A stretch of DNA of 64,000 nt from Streptomyces flavofungini (GTDB taxonomy: Bacteria; Actinomycetota; Actinomycetes; Streptomycetales; Streptomycetaceae), in the NCBI RefSeq assembly GCF_030388665.1, contig NZ_CP128846.1:496001-560000 (forward strand). Direction: 5' to 3'. Below are positions 8,951 through 17,268 of this stretch, one piece after another. The stretch's first letter is position 1. Every line of letters starts with the position of its first letter. The notes under the pieces were generated by a model. It saw nothing but the letters and a program-made list of their open reading frames with translations. It ran no database searches and was not told where the DNA came from. A program made the position numbers and the translations under genes.

Positions 8951-10716
8951 GCATCGAGGCACCCCGTACCGCGCACACGCCGAGCACGGGCTTCACGCTG
9001 TCGACACTCGGGCCCGAGCCGGTCGCCCTGGAGTATCTGGCGGACACGGTGCGCCGCTTCGCGGCCGAGCGCGGCGAGGCACCCGCCCTGACCGTGCTCG
9101 GCGACCGCCGGGGGCGGGGCGGGGCCCGGCGCGCGGACACCGTCGTCACGCTGACGTACCGGGAACTCGACGAGCGGGCCCGTGCCGTCGCCGCCGAGGT
9201 CCAGGCGGCGTGTCCGCCCCGGGCCCGCGTCGCGGTCCTGTGCCCGCACGACGAGCACTATGTGGTCGCCTTCCTCGCGTGTCTGTACGCGGGGGTGATC
9301 GCGGTGCCCCTGTACGCGCCGGAGCTGTTCCGCAGTCAGACGCGGCTGCGTTCGGTGCTTCGGGACAGCACGCCGGGCTGTGTCCTGACGACGTCGCGGG
9401 TGCGCCCGGCGGTGCGCAACGCGCTGAGCAGCACGGGGTGGCAGCAGGGTCCCGTGCTGCACGTCGACGAGGTGCCGCCGCACCGGGCGGCGAAGTGGCG
9501 GCGCCCGCCCGCGGAGCCCGACGACGTCGCGTACCTGCAGTACACGTCGGGCTCCACCGGGGCGCCCGCGGGGGTGCGGGTCACGCACGCGAACCTGTCC
9601 GCGGCGGCGTACCAGATGCGTTCGCGCTTCATGCCGGCGAGGACGGCCGTGTCCTGGGTGCCGCTCTTCCACGACATGGGGCTCGTCTGCGCCATCGCGA
9701 GCCCCCTCAGCGCCGGGATGCACATGGTGCACCTCAGCCCCATGGGCTTCCTGCACCGCCCCTACCGCTGGCTGCGCGCCCTGTCGGACTACCGCGCCGA
9801 CTGGACGGTCACCCCCAACTTCGGCCTCACCCACTGCGTGCGCCGGGTCACCGCCGAGGAGGTGGCGACGCTCGACCTCAGCGGTCTGCGCGCCCTTGCC
9901 ATCGGCGGGGAGCCCGTGCACGCGCGGTCGGTGGCGGCGTTCGTCGCGGCCTTCGCCGACGCGGGCCTCGACCCGCGGGCGCCGGTGCCGTGCTACGGCC
10001 TCGCGGAGGCGACGCTGTCCGTGACGATGACGCCCAACGGCACCGGCGCGACCGGCGGCCACTTCGACCGTGCCGCCCTCAGCGCGGGCGAGGTGCGGCC
10101 GGTACCCGACGGGCCCGGAGCGGTGCGGCTGGTGAGCAACGGCACGCCGGTGCCCGGGGTGCGGGTGCGGATCGCGGACCCGGAGACCGGCGAGGAGACC
10201 GCGGGCCGGGTCGGCGAGATCTGGGTGAGCGGCCCCAACCGCACCGACGGGTACTGGCGGGCGCCGGAACGCACGGCGCGCGTGTACGCCGACGGGTGGC
10301 TGCGCACGGGCGACTGGGGCTTCCGGCACGAGGGCGGGCTCTATGTGGTCGGCCGCATGGACGACGTCATCATCGTGCGGGGCCGCAACCACTACCCGGA
10401 GGACATCGAGGCCACCGTCGAGTCGGTGGCGCCGGTGGCGGCGACGGCGATCGGCGTCGAGGGCGACCCGACGGAGCGGCTGATCGTCCTCATGGAGGCC
10501 GACGCGGCGATGACGGCCCTGCCCGCCCCCGACCGCGACGCCCTGACGGAACGGATCCGGCAGACGGTGAGCCGCCAGCACGGACTCGCCGTCCACGCCA
10601 CGGTGGTGGTCCGCAAGGGCACGCTGCCGCGCACCACCAGCGGCAAGATCCAGCGCGGTCTGTGCCGTCAGCGGTACGCGGCGGGGGCTTACCCGACCCG
10701 GACCGACCCGGCCTGA
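8947..10716 (+). CDS. fatty-acyl-AMP ligase (FAAL-like)
   Basis: A 589-residue long-form adenylate-forming enzyme resembling FadD-type FAALs. Motifs are AYLQYTSGSTGAPAGVRVTH, WVPLFHDMGL, CYGLAEATLSV, GWLRTGDWGF and, near the C-terminus, TTSGKIQRG with the catalytic lysine. FAALs make acyl-AMP and transfer the acyl group to an ACP. It ends the plus-strand operon and overlaps the exporter stop by ATGA. With a second, shorter ligase in the same operon, two different acids are probably activated. Confidence 0.88.
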   Translation: MSIEAPRTAHTPSTGFTLSTLGPEPVALEYLADTVRRFAAERGEAPALTVLGDRRGRGGARRADTVVTLTYRELDERARAVAAEVQAACPPRARVAVLCPHDEHYVVAFLACLYAGVIAVPLYAPELFRSQTRLRSVLRDSTPGCVLTTSRVRPAVRNALSSTGWQQGPVLHVDEVPPHRAAKWRRPPAEPDDVAYLQYTSGSTGAPAGVRVTHANLSAAAYQMRSRFMPARTAVSWVPLFHDMGLVCAIASPLSAGMHMVHLSPMGFLHRPYRWLRALSDYRADWTVTPNFGLTHCVRRVTAEEVATLDLSGLRALAIGGEPVHARSVAAFVAAFADAGLDPRAPVPCYGLAEATLSVTMTPNGTGATGGHFDRAALSAGEVRPVPDGPGAVRLVSNGTPVPGVRVRIADPETGEETAGRVGEIWVSGPNRTDGYWRAPERTARVYADGWLRTGDWGFRHEGGLYVVGRMDDVIIVRGRNHYPEDIEATVESVAPVAATAIGVEGDPTERLIVLMEADAAMTALPAPDRDALTERIRQTVSRQHGLAVHATVVVRKGTLPRTTSGKIQRGLCRQRYAAGAYPTRTDPA

Positions 10717-10739
10717 CGGGCGGTCGGTCCGTCGGGCAC

Positions 10740-10776
10740 GGGCGGCCCGGACGCCAGGGCGGGGCGCGGGCCGCCC
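10740..10776. terminator. bidirectional hairpin between convergent genes
   Basis: GGGCGGCCCG (10740-10749) pairs perfectly with CGGGCCGCCC (10767-10776) around a 17-base loop. It sits between the ligase (plus) and the O-methyltransferase (minus) and lacks a T-tract, as is common in Streptomyces. Confidence 0.6.
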
Positions 10777-10781
10777 GCTCG

Positions 10782-11561
10782 TCATCGCGTACGCCGCCAG
10801 AACACGCCGACCCCGTCGATCTCCTCGATGGGGTCGGTGATGCCGTGCTCCCTGCGGTACTGGTAGACGGCGACCCGGCACGGGGGCAGGGCGCGGTAGT
10901 CGTCGACGATCACATAGCCGCCGACGGACAGCTTCGGGTAGAGGTGCACCAGCGCGTCCATGGTGGACTCGAACAGGTCGCCGTCCATGCGCAGCACGGC
11001 CAGGCTCTCCACCGGGGCGTCGGGCAGCGTGTCGCGGAAGTACCCGGGCAGGAAACGCACTTGGTCGTCGAGGAGCCCGTAGCGGCGGAAGTTCTCCTCC
11101 ACGACGGGCTGCGAGACGCCGAAGACGTCGTTGAAGCGGTACAGCGGCGCCAGGTCGTCGCCCGGGTACCGCACGGGGTCGCCCTTGGGGATGCCCTCGA
11201 AGGAGTCGGCGACCCACACCGTGCGGTCCTTGATGTCGTACGCCTTCAGCACCGCGCGCATGAAGATCGTGGCGCCGCCCCGCCAGACGCCCGTCTCGAT
11301 GAGGTCGCCGGGAATGTCGTCGAGGAGCACCTGCTCGACGCACGCGTGCAGATTGTCGAGGCGCTTGCCTCCGATCATCGTGTGCGCGACGCGCGGGATG
11401 TCCCGGCCGCCGGCGCGGAGTCCGTCGTCGTATTCGATGCTCGGCAACCCGGCGTCGAAATCCTTGTCCCGCACCCAGCCGTGCGCGTTGTCCTGATAGA
11501 TGGTGTTGGTGACGACCTTCTTCATCAGGTCCAGATACAGGTCTCGGGAATGTGTGAGCAC
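10782..11561 (-). CDS. TylF/MycF-type O-methyltransferase
   Basis: A 259-residue SAM-dependent methyltransferase of the macrocin O-methyltransferase family. Typical segments are LYLDLMKKVVTNTIY, GDLIETGVWRGGATIFMRA, VADSFEGIPKG, LRMDGDLFESTMDAL and VIVDDYRALPPCR; the acidic residues in the last two bind the metal in this family. Characterised members methylate hydroxyls on deoxysugars already attached to an aglycone, so the cluster's sugar is a likely substrate. The GTG at 11561 is chosen because AAGGGGGA lies seven bases upstream and the family N-terminus (SRDLYLDLM) starts right after it. It is divergent from the GNAT gene. Confidence 0.87.
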   Translation of the reverse strand: MLTHSRDLYLDLMKKVVTNTIYQDNAHGWVRDKDFDAGLPSIEYDDGLRAGGRDIPRVAHTMIGGKRLDNLHACVEQVLLDDIPGDLIETGVWRGGATIFMRAVLKAYDIKDRTVWVADSFEGIPKGDPVRYPGDDLAPLYRFNDVFGVSQPVVEENFRRYGLLDDQVRFLPGYFRDTLPDAPVESLAVLRMDGDLFESTMDALVHLYPKLSVGGYVIVDDYRALPPCRVAVYQYRREHGITDPIEEIDGVGVFWRRTR

Positions 11562-11781
11562 AGGCGTCCCCCTTGTCGCTCCCGGACTGAGAATCGACTG
11601 CAGTGTGACACCGGTGTGTCCCGCCGGCGAGACGGAATGCGGATACACCGCGCATGAACTGCGCCTGCACGCACGGAGATTGACGCACCCGCACATCGAA
11701 GGAAGCGGAATCCGTGCGCATGGTTGACGCTCGTCGGAACCCGGACAACCATGGCCGCACTCACTGGGAAAGCAGGAGTTC

Positions 11782-12477
11782 ATGACCATCGAGACGCCGA
11801 AGACCAGCGAAGCCATTCGCGTCGGACGCCGCGTCGAGCTCGGATATGCGACCGCCGCCGACTACGAGCAATTCGCGAAATGGCTCAGCCCCGACGGGGA
11901 CGTCGCCGCCCTGACCGGCGATGTGTCCGAGCGGGTCACGGTGGACGCGCTGCGGGCCGACGCCGCGTCGGGCTCGCGCTTCTGCACCCTGCGGTCCCCG
12001 CACGGGGAGCGCGTGGGCATGGTGAAGTTCCACCGCGTCGGCGGCGAACGGGACACGACCTTCGAGATCAGCGGCGCCATCGGGAGCAGCGACCTGTGGT
12101 CGCGGGGCTACGGCGCCGAGGGCTTCGGCCTCGTCGTGGAGCACCTCTTCGAGGACCTCGGCGCGCACCGGCTCCAGTTCTGGGTGGGCCTGTTCAACGA
12201 ACCGATGCTCCAGATGGTGATGCGCACCCGGTTCTTCGTCCTCGAAGGGGTCCTCAGGGAACGGAAGTTCTTCAAGGGCGAATATCACGACGTGGCCATG
12301 TGGTCCATGCTGCGCCATGAATACGAAGCGCTGTTCGTCCGAGGGGAGTGGGAGCAGAAGCCCGGCCAGGATGTCTGGTTCGGCACTGCGAGCGAGCCGA
12401 AGGCCGCTGCCCGCAGGACGCTCTCGGAATATCTCGGCCGAGGTCCGGCCACCGCGCTGACCCCCTTCACGCAATAG
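11782..12477 (+). CDS. GNAT-family N-acyltransferase
   Basis: A 231-residue GNAT-fold protein of the RimJ/RimL type: an N-terminal strand with RVELGYATAADYEQFAKWL, the acyl-donor region SSDLWSRGYGAEGFGLVVEHLFE, and LGAHRLQFWVGLFNEPMLQMVM. It lies 165 bp upstream of LanKC in the same direction. In goadvionin biosynthesis a GNAT enzyme joins an ACP-bound acyl chain to the N-terminus of a modified class III peptide. The same role here is an inference from this neighbourhood and the ACPs and ligases present. A resistance or sugar N-acylation role is the alternative. Confidence 0.75.
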   Translation: MTIETPKTSEAIRVGRRVELGYATAADYEQFAKWLSPDGDVAALTGDVSERVTVDALRADAASGSRFCTLRSPHGERVGMVKFHRVGGERDTTFEISGAIGSSDLWSRGYGAEGFGLVVEHLFEDLGAHRLQFWVGLFNEPMLQMVMRTRFFVLEGVLRERKFFKGEYHDVAMWSMLRHEYEALFVRGEWEQKPGQDVWFGTASEPKAAARRTLSEYLGRGPATALTPFTQ

Positions 12478-12642
12478 CCTTCGACTCGCACGTACCGACC
12501 ACCGCCCGCACACCCGAATACCGCAGTACCCGCACTCCCCTCCCCGATTCTCCTATCGATCGAAACCTCCACGAGGCGATCACCGCGACGGCCGTCGAAA
12601 AGCACGGCCGACCCGTTCCAGGAATTCCGCTGGAGGTGCCTC

Positions 12643-15414
12643 GTGTCCGTGGACTGGTCGATCTACACCCTGGTGGACCCGGTGTTCTTCGAGACCCCGG
12701 CGCGGTCCGCCACCGAAGCGCACCTGGTGCCGCCGCGGTTCACCCCGCTGCCCGACGGCTGGCGGCACCGGGCCGCCCGCGTCTGGGACATGTACCAGCC
12801 GGACCGGCCCGGCGCCGTGGACCAGGGCTGGAAGATCCACGTCTCCGCGACCCACGACAACGCCGAGCGCGTCCTGGAGATCGTCGCCGACCACTGCCTG
12901 CGGGCCCGCGTGTCCTTCAAGCACCTGCGCAGCCGGGCCCTGCTGGACGCCATGAACTCCAAGTACGCGCCCCGCCCCGCCGGCGGCAAGTTCATCGCGG
13001 TCTACCCGCGCGACGAGGCTGAGTTCACCGACTGCGCACGCGAGCTGGACGAACGCCTCGCGGGCAGCGCGGGGCCCTACATCCTGACCGACTGCCGCTG
13101 GGGCGAAGGACCCGTCCACTTCCGCTACGGCGCCTTCCGCGAGCGCTGGTGCTGGACGGACGACGGCGGGCTCGTGCTCGCCCTCACCGGCGCCGACGGA
13201 CGCCTCGTGCCCGACCGCAGGCGGCCCGCCTTCGCGCTGCCCGACGGCGTACCGGTCCCGGACGTCCTGCGCCCCCACATCGAGCGGCGCACGGCCGCGA
13301 GCGGCGCGTTCGGCTTCCGGGTCACGCAGGCCCTGCACTTCTCCAACGCCGGTGGGGTGTACGCCGCGACGCGCAAGGACGACGGCAGCCCCGTGGTCCT
13401 CAAGGAGGCCCGGCCGCACACCGGCAGGGACGGCGCGGGCCTCGACGCGACGGCGCGCCTCGCCCACGAGAAGCGAATCCTCGACCGCCTCGCCGACGTC
13501 CCCGGCGTGCCCCGGGCCCACGAGCTCTTCGACTTCGGCGGCCACTCCATGCTCGCGATGGAGCACCTGGACGGCGTGCCGCTGCAGCGCTGGATGGTGC
13601 GGAACCACCCACTGGTGAACTGGAGCGCGTGCTCGCCCGAGGGCCTGCGCGACTACGCCCGGCGCGCGGAGGCCCTGCATGCCGAGGTGACCGCGCTGGT
13701 CCGGCGGGTGCACGCCGAGGGAATCGTCTTCGGGGACCTGCATCCCGGGAACGTGCTGGTGGCGGAGGACGCGTTCGGCCCCGGTGAGGACGCGGCGGCC
13801 GTACCGCGCGACGCCGCGCCCCAGGTGCGCCTCGTCGACTTCGAGATGGCCTTCCCCGCTTCCGAGGACACCCGCCCGACCCTCGGCTACCCCGGCTTCG
13901 CCGCCCGTGGCAAGACCGGCACGGCGGTCGACGAACACGCCCTGACGGTGCTGCGGCTGTGGTTGTACCTCCCGCTCGTGACGTCACTCGGCATCTGCCC
14001 GGACATGGGGGCGCGCCTCGCGGCCGCGGCGGCGGAGCGCTTCGGCCTGCCGGCGGACTTCGCCGCGACGATCACAGCGGGGCTGGCGGAGACGCCCGGC
14101 GGACAGGCGCGGCAGCCCGCCGGTCGGACAGCTGCCGCCACGACGCCGTCCGAACAGCCCGGCACCCCGCCCCGGGCGGGAGCCGTCGCCGTCGTACGCC
14201 TCGACACCTCCCCCGTCGACTGGGCCGCCGTACGCGCCTCCATGGCCCGCGCCCTGCACGCGTCCGCGACGCCGGACCGCGACGACCGCCTCTTCCCCGG
14301 CGACCCCCGGCAGTTCAACGAGGCACCCGGCGGCTTCGCGCACGGCGCCGCGGGCGTCCTGTGGGCGCTGTCCGTGGCGGGCGGGGAGCGTGAGCCCGCG
14401 TACGAGCACTGGCTGCTGCGGGCGGCACGCGCCGACCACGTCCGGCCCGGCTTCTGCGACGGCGCGCACGGCGTCGCCCACGTCCTGGACCACCTGGGCC
14501 ACCACGCCGCCGCCAGGGATCTGGTCGACCGGGCCCGCACCGGCGTCGAGGACATGACCGACGTCAGTCTGTACGGCGGCCTCGCGGGCGTCGGCCTGAA
14601 CCTGCTGCACCTCGCCGGGGACGACCCGGGGCACGCCCGCCTCAAGGAGGCACGGGAGCTGGCCGCGCGTGCTGTCGGCGCCCTGGACGACGGCCTGCCG
14701 CACGGCATCGACCGCGCCCGCGGCGAGCCCGGCACCCACGGCGGGCTGCTGCGCGGCTGGTCCGGGGTCGGACTGTTCCTGCTGCGGATGTACGAGGCCA
14801 CGGGTGAGGACGCCTACCTGCGGCACGCGGTGCGCGCCGTGCACCGGGACCTCGACCTGTGCGTGCCGCGCGAGGAGGGCGTGCTGCACGTCGACGGCGG
14901 CTTCCGCTCCCTGCCGTACCTGGAGACCGGGTCGGTCGGCATCGGCCTCGTCGCCGACCTCCTGACCGACCACACGGACGACCGGCGCATCGCCGACGCC
15001 CTGCCGGCTCTCGCGCTCGCCGCGCGCTCGCCGCTCACGGTCGAGAGCCAGCTGTTCAACGGGCGGGCCGGACTCCTCGCGGCGGCGCACGCGCTGCGGC
15101 GGCACCTGCCGGCCGCGGCGGCCGGGGGCGTGGACCCGGTGGCCGAGCACTTGGGCAGCCTGCACTGGCACGCCCTCGCCCACCGCGGCGAGGTGGCGTT
15201 CCCCGGCCACAGCGGCCTGCGCCTCTCCATGGACCTGGCGACAGGCAACGCGGGCGTCCTCGCGGCCCTGTCGTACGTCACGGACGGCGGGCCGCCCCCG
15301 CTGCCGTTCCTGCGCCGCGCCGGGCACCCGGCGGCCGCGGCGCACCACGGACTCCCGGCGGACGACCCCCGCCGGATCCCCTGCGAACAGCCGGTTGGAG
15401 GTGACACCGCATGA
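12643..15414 (+). CDS. lanKC: class III lanthipeptide synthetase LanKC
   Basis: A 923-residue three-domain synthetase. The N-terminal phosphoSer/Thr lyase region spans about 1-210 (GWKIHVSAT, SKYAPRPAGGKFIAVYP). The Ser/Thr kinase spans about 220-480, with Lys 254 (VVLKEARPH), catalytic Asp 365 (GDLHPGNVLV) and metal-binding Asp 399 (LVDFEMAF). A LanC-like domain follows from about 520 (GFAHGAAGVLWAL, FCDGAHGVAHVL, HGGLLRGWSGVGLFLL, LFNGRAGLLAAAH). The zinc ligands of LanC and LanL (WCxG, CHG) are absent, placing it in class III rather than IV. It should phosphorylate, eliminate and cyclise Ser and Cys in the two downstream precursors. The GTG start follows TGGAGGTG; the stop overlaps the first precursor ATG. 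Confidence 0.95.
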   Translation: MSVDWSIYTLVDPVFFETPARSATEAHLVPPRFTPLPDGWRHRAARVWDMYQPDRPGAVDQGWKIHVSATHDNAERVLEIVADHCLRARVSFKHLRSRALLDAMNSKYAPRPAGGKFIAVYPRDEAEFTDCARELDERLAGSAGPYILTDCRWGEGPVHFRYGAFRERWCWTDDGGLVLALTGADGRLVPDRRRPAFALPDGVPVPDVLRPHIERRTAASGAFGFRVTQALHFSNAGGVYAATRKDDGSPVVLKEARPHTGRDGAGLDATARLAHEKRILDRLADVPGVPRAHELFDFGGHSMLAMEHLDGVPLQRWMVRNHPLVNWSACSPEGLRDYARRAEALHAEVTALVRRVHAEGIVFGDLHPGNVLVAEDAFGPGEDAAAVPRDAAPQVRLVDFEMAFPASEDTRPTLGYPGFAARGKTGTAVDEHALTVLRLWLYLPLVTSLGICPDMGARLAAAAAERFGLPADFAATITAGLAETPGGQARQPAGRTAAATTPSEQPGTPPRAGAVAVVRLDTSPVDWAAVRASMARALHASATPDRDDRLFPGDPRQFNEAPGGFAHGAAGVLWALSVAGGEREPAYEHWLLRAARADHVRPGFCDGAHGVAHVLDHLGHHAAARDLVDRARTGVEDMTDVSLYGGLAGVGLNLLHLAGDDPGHARLKEARELAARAVGALDDGLPHGIDRARGEPGTHGGLLRGWSGVGLFLLRMYEATGEDAYLRHAVRAVHRDLDLCVPREEGVLHVDGGFRSLPYLETGSVGIGLVADLLTDHTDDRRIADALPALALAARSPLTVESQLFNGRAGLLAAAHALRRHLPAAAAGGVDPVAEHLGSLHWHALAHRGEVAFPGHSGLRLSMDLATGNAGVLAALSYVTDGGPPPLPFLRRAGHPAAAAHHGLPADDPRRIPCEQPVGGDTA

Positions 15415-15494
15415 ACGTTCTGGAGCTTCAGGAGCTGGAGACGTCGACCCTCGACGACGAGCTGCTCGGCAGCACCGGCAGCGTGGGCTGCTGA
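15411..15494 (+). CDS. lanthipeptide precursor A1 (27 aa)
   Basis: A 27-residue peptide that opens with MNVLELQELET and ends STGSVGC. The leader has the hydrophobic-x-LQ-x-L motif that class III synthetases recognise. The end is Ser-x-x-Ser-x-x-Cys, the spacing used for labionin, or avionin if the terminal Cys is decarboxylated. The ATG overlaps the LanKC stop and has GGAGG upstream inside the LanKC gene. The core is only seven or eight residues (Gly 20 may be included), close to the eight-residue cores of lipolanthines. There is no other Ser/Thr/Cys-rich region, so at most one tricyclic residue can form. Confidence 0.92.
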   Translation: MNVLELQELETSTLDDELLGSTGSVGC

Positions 15495-15623
15495 CCCGCT
15501 GCCGGCGCACCACAGGAGAACCGCCGCGGCGGTCCACAGCGGCCGCCGACCGCGTCGCACCACGACTTCGGCGGCCGACCGCCGCCGCGACCACGACGAC
15601 CTCTTGGGAGGAGGTGACACCGC

Positions 15624-15707
15624 ATGAACGTTCTGGAGCTTCAGGAGCTGGAGACGTCGACCCTCGACGACGAGCTGCTCGGCAGCACGGGCAGCGTGAA
15701 CTGCTGA
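15624..15707 (+). CDS. lanthipeptide precursor A2 (27 aa)
   Basis: A second precursor 213 bp after the first, identical except that Gly 26 becomes Asn, so the core is STGSVNC. It has its own GGAGG ribosome-binding site. The leader is unchanged, so both peptides should be processed by the same LanKC. Two congeners differing only in the residue before the terminal Cys are expected. The gene pair ends at a strong terminator at 15789. Confidence 0.92.
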   Translation: MNVLELQELETSTLDDELLGSTGSVNC

Positions 15708-15788
15708 CCCGCTGACGACGCGAGGAGAGCGAGAGGGCCGCAGCGGCAGTCCACCGCGGCCGCCAGCCGGGCCGACTGAGCCGGCGGT

Positions 15789-15814
15789 GGGGGTCCCTGA
15801 GCTCAGGGACCCCC
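15789..15814. terminator. strong palindromic terminator after the precursor genes
   Basis: A perfect 26-bp palindrome with 13-base arms centred on GAGCTC lies between the second precursor (plus) and a glycosyltransferase (minus). It probably stops transcription from both sides. Confidence 0.75.
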
Positions 15815-15895
15815 CACTCACTCTCTGCGTCTCCCGCGTCCCGTTCCCTTGGCGTCCGTACGCGGGGCCCTGACGTCGTCCCGCGTGTCCGGCGC

Positions 15896-17176
15896 TCAGC
15901 GGCCCCGGTGCCGTTCGGCGATCCGGACCAGGTCGGGGACGACGTCGGCGGCGCTCGGCATGGCCCTCATGTCGGCGCGCAGCCGCCGTGCCCCTTCGGT
16001 GAAGGAGGATTCCGTGAGCAGCCGCCGTACTTCGTGCGCGACACGTTCGCCGGTCGCCTCGGCCACGGGGAGGTCGATCCCGGCGCCGTACGCGGCCAGG
16101 CCCCTGGCGAGGATCGGAGCGTCGATCTCCTCGGCCACGGCGAGTTGGGGGACGGCGTGCAGGGAGGTCGTACCGATCGTGCCGAACCCACCGTGATGAA
16201 CCATCACCGCACACGTCGGAGCCAGCGCCGCCAACGGCACGAACTCCTCCACCCGCACCCGCTCCCCCACCACCCCACCCAACTCCTCCCGGATCTCCCC
16301 GGCACCCGGCAACGCCGCCACCACCTCCACATCGAGCGCCGCCAGGGCCCTGAGGATCTCCACCACCGACACCGAATACCCGGCAAGCCGCTCCACCGCA
16401 CTCAACCCCAACGTGAACCCCACCCGAGGCCGCACCGGCACCTCCCACAACCACCGCGGCACCACCGACACCCCGTTGTAGACGCCGAACCGCATCGGCA
16501 GATACCGGATGCCCGCGGTGTCCAGGCGGAACGCCTCTGGCAGCTGGTCCACCGTGAACTGACCTGTCGTCAACTCTTCGTCGTACCCGACTCCATGGCG
16601 TCGGCCGAGCTCGCCGAGCCACGCGCCGAGCGCGTCCCCCGCACCCCCCGCAGGCTCCCCCGCCTCTCCCGCGAGGCGGACGAACTGCTCCCGCACCCGA
16701 CCGAAGAAATCCACCCCCCACGTCAACCGCCCATGCGCCGCACCACACACCCGCGCCGCCACCCCACCCGCGAACGTCCCCGGCTCCCACACCACCAGAT
16801 CCGGCTCCCACCACCGGCAAAAACCCACCAACTCATCCACCAACGGCTCATTCACCAACCGGAACCACCACGGCACCACATCCGCATAACCCGCCCGCAG
16901 ATACTCCAACGACAACAACTCACCCGGCACATCCGCCACATCGAACGGCGGCAACGCCGACCAGCGTTCGTCGCCGTGCCGGGCCTTCAGGACGCGCCAC
17001 AGCTGGTGGTCGCGGCCGACGGGCACGGCCGTCAGACCGGCCCGGGTGATCTCCGGAACCAGCTCCGGCTGACTCGCCACCCGCACCTCATGACCGGCCG
17101 TGTCCAGGGCGTGCGCCAAGGACACCATGCTGAAGAAATGGGTGCGCACGGCATAGGCGGTGAAGAGAATCCGCAT
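15896..17176 (-). CDS. glycosyltransferase 1 (GT1, EryCIII/DesVII-like)
   Basis: A 426-residue GT-B enzyme of the macrolide-type activator-dependent family (MRILFTAYAVRTHFFSMVSLAHAL). The donor-site region reads VMVHHGGFGTIGTTSLHAVPQL. It should transfer a dTDP-deoxysugar made by the surrounding genes. Relatives often need a P450-like helper protein; none is visible here. I chose the ATG at 17176, seven bases after GGGGGA, over the ATG at 17182. It is divergent from rmlA. Large blocks are nearly identical to the second glycosyltransferase, while other parts diverge, notably around residues 56-72 and 170-200, where acceptor or donor choice may differ. Confidence 0.9.
   Translation of the reverse strand: MRILFTAYAVRTHFFSMVSLAHALDTAGHEVRVASQPELVPEITRAGLTAVPVGRDHQLWRVLKARHGDERWSALPPFDVADVPGELLSLEYLRAGYADVVPWWFRLVNEPLVDELVGFCRWWEPDLVVWEPGTFAGGVAARVCGAAHGRLTWGVDFFGRVREQFVRLAGEAGEPAGGAGDALGAWLGELGRRHGVGYDEELTTGQFTVDQLPEAFRLDTAGIRYLPMRFGVYNGVSVVPRWLWEVPVRPRVGFTLGLSAVERLAGYSVSVVEILRALAALDVEVVAALPGAGEIREELGGVVGERVRVEEFVPLAALAPTCAVMVHHGGFGTIGTTSLHAVPQLAVAEEIDAPILARGLAAYGAGIDLPVAEATGERVAHEVRRLLTESSFTEGARRLRADMRAMPSAADVVPDLVRIAERHRGR
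15955..17100 (-). repeat. inverted repeat blocks shared with glycosyltransferase 2 (left copy)
   Basis: Stretches of glycosyltransferase 1 match glycosyltransferase 2 on the opposite strand almost base for base: about 15955-16083, 16139-16480, 16670-16950 and 17006-17098. Blocks are separated by clearly divergent segments. Within them third codon positions are less C-rich than in the flanks. Confidence 0.85.
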
Positions 17177-17268
17177 GGTCATGTCCCCCGAATGTCTCGC
17201 AGTTACGCCGCGGGCGTTCATGGCGGCCGACAGGAACCGATGCACAGCATGACCCAACGGGAGGAAAG

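Larger units (their letters stand above)
15397..15714. repeat. tandem duplication of the precursor gene
   Basis: Bases 15397-15501 and 15610-15714 are a 105-bp direct repeat with three mismatches and a 213-bp offset, covering the ribosome-binding site and the whole precursor gene. Similarity continues more weakly downstream of each copy, so the original duplicated unit was probably the full 213 bp. Confidence 0.88.

Noticed and set aside
9210..11657. 815-codon plus-strand ORF
   Set aside because: Shifted frame of the FAAL gene continuing antisense to the methyltransferase.
8404..11760. 1118-codon minus-strand ORF
   Set aside because: Spans three real genes in other frames; low-complexity translation. 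The true gene here is the O-methyltransferase at 10782-11561.
12643..15414. Class IV (LanL) synthetase
   Set aside because: No zinc-ligand Cys/His motifs in the cyclase domain.
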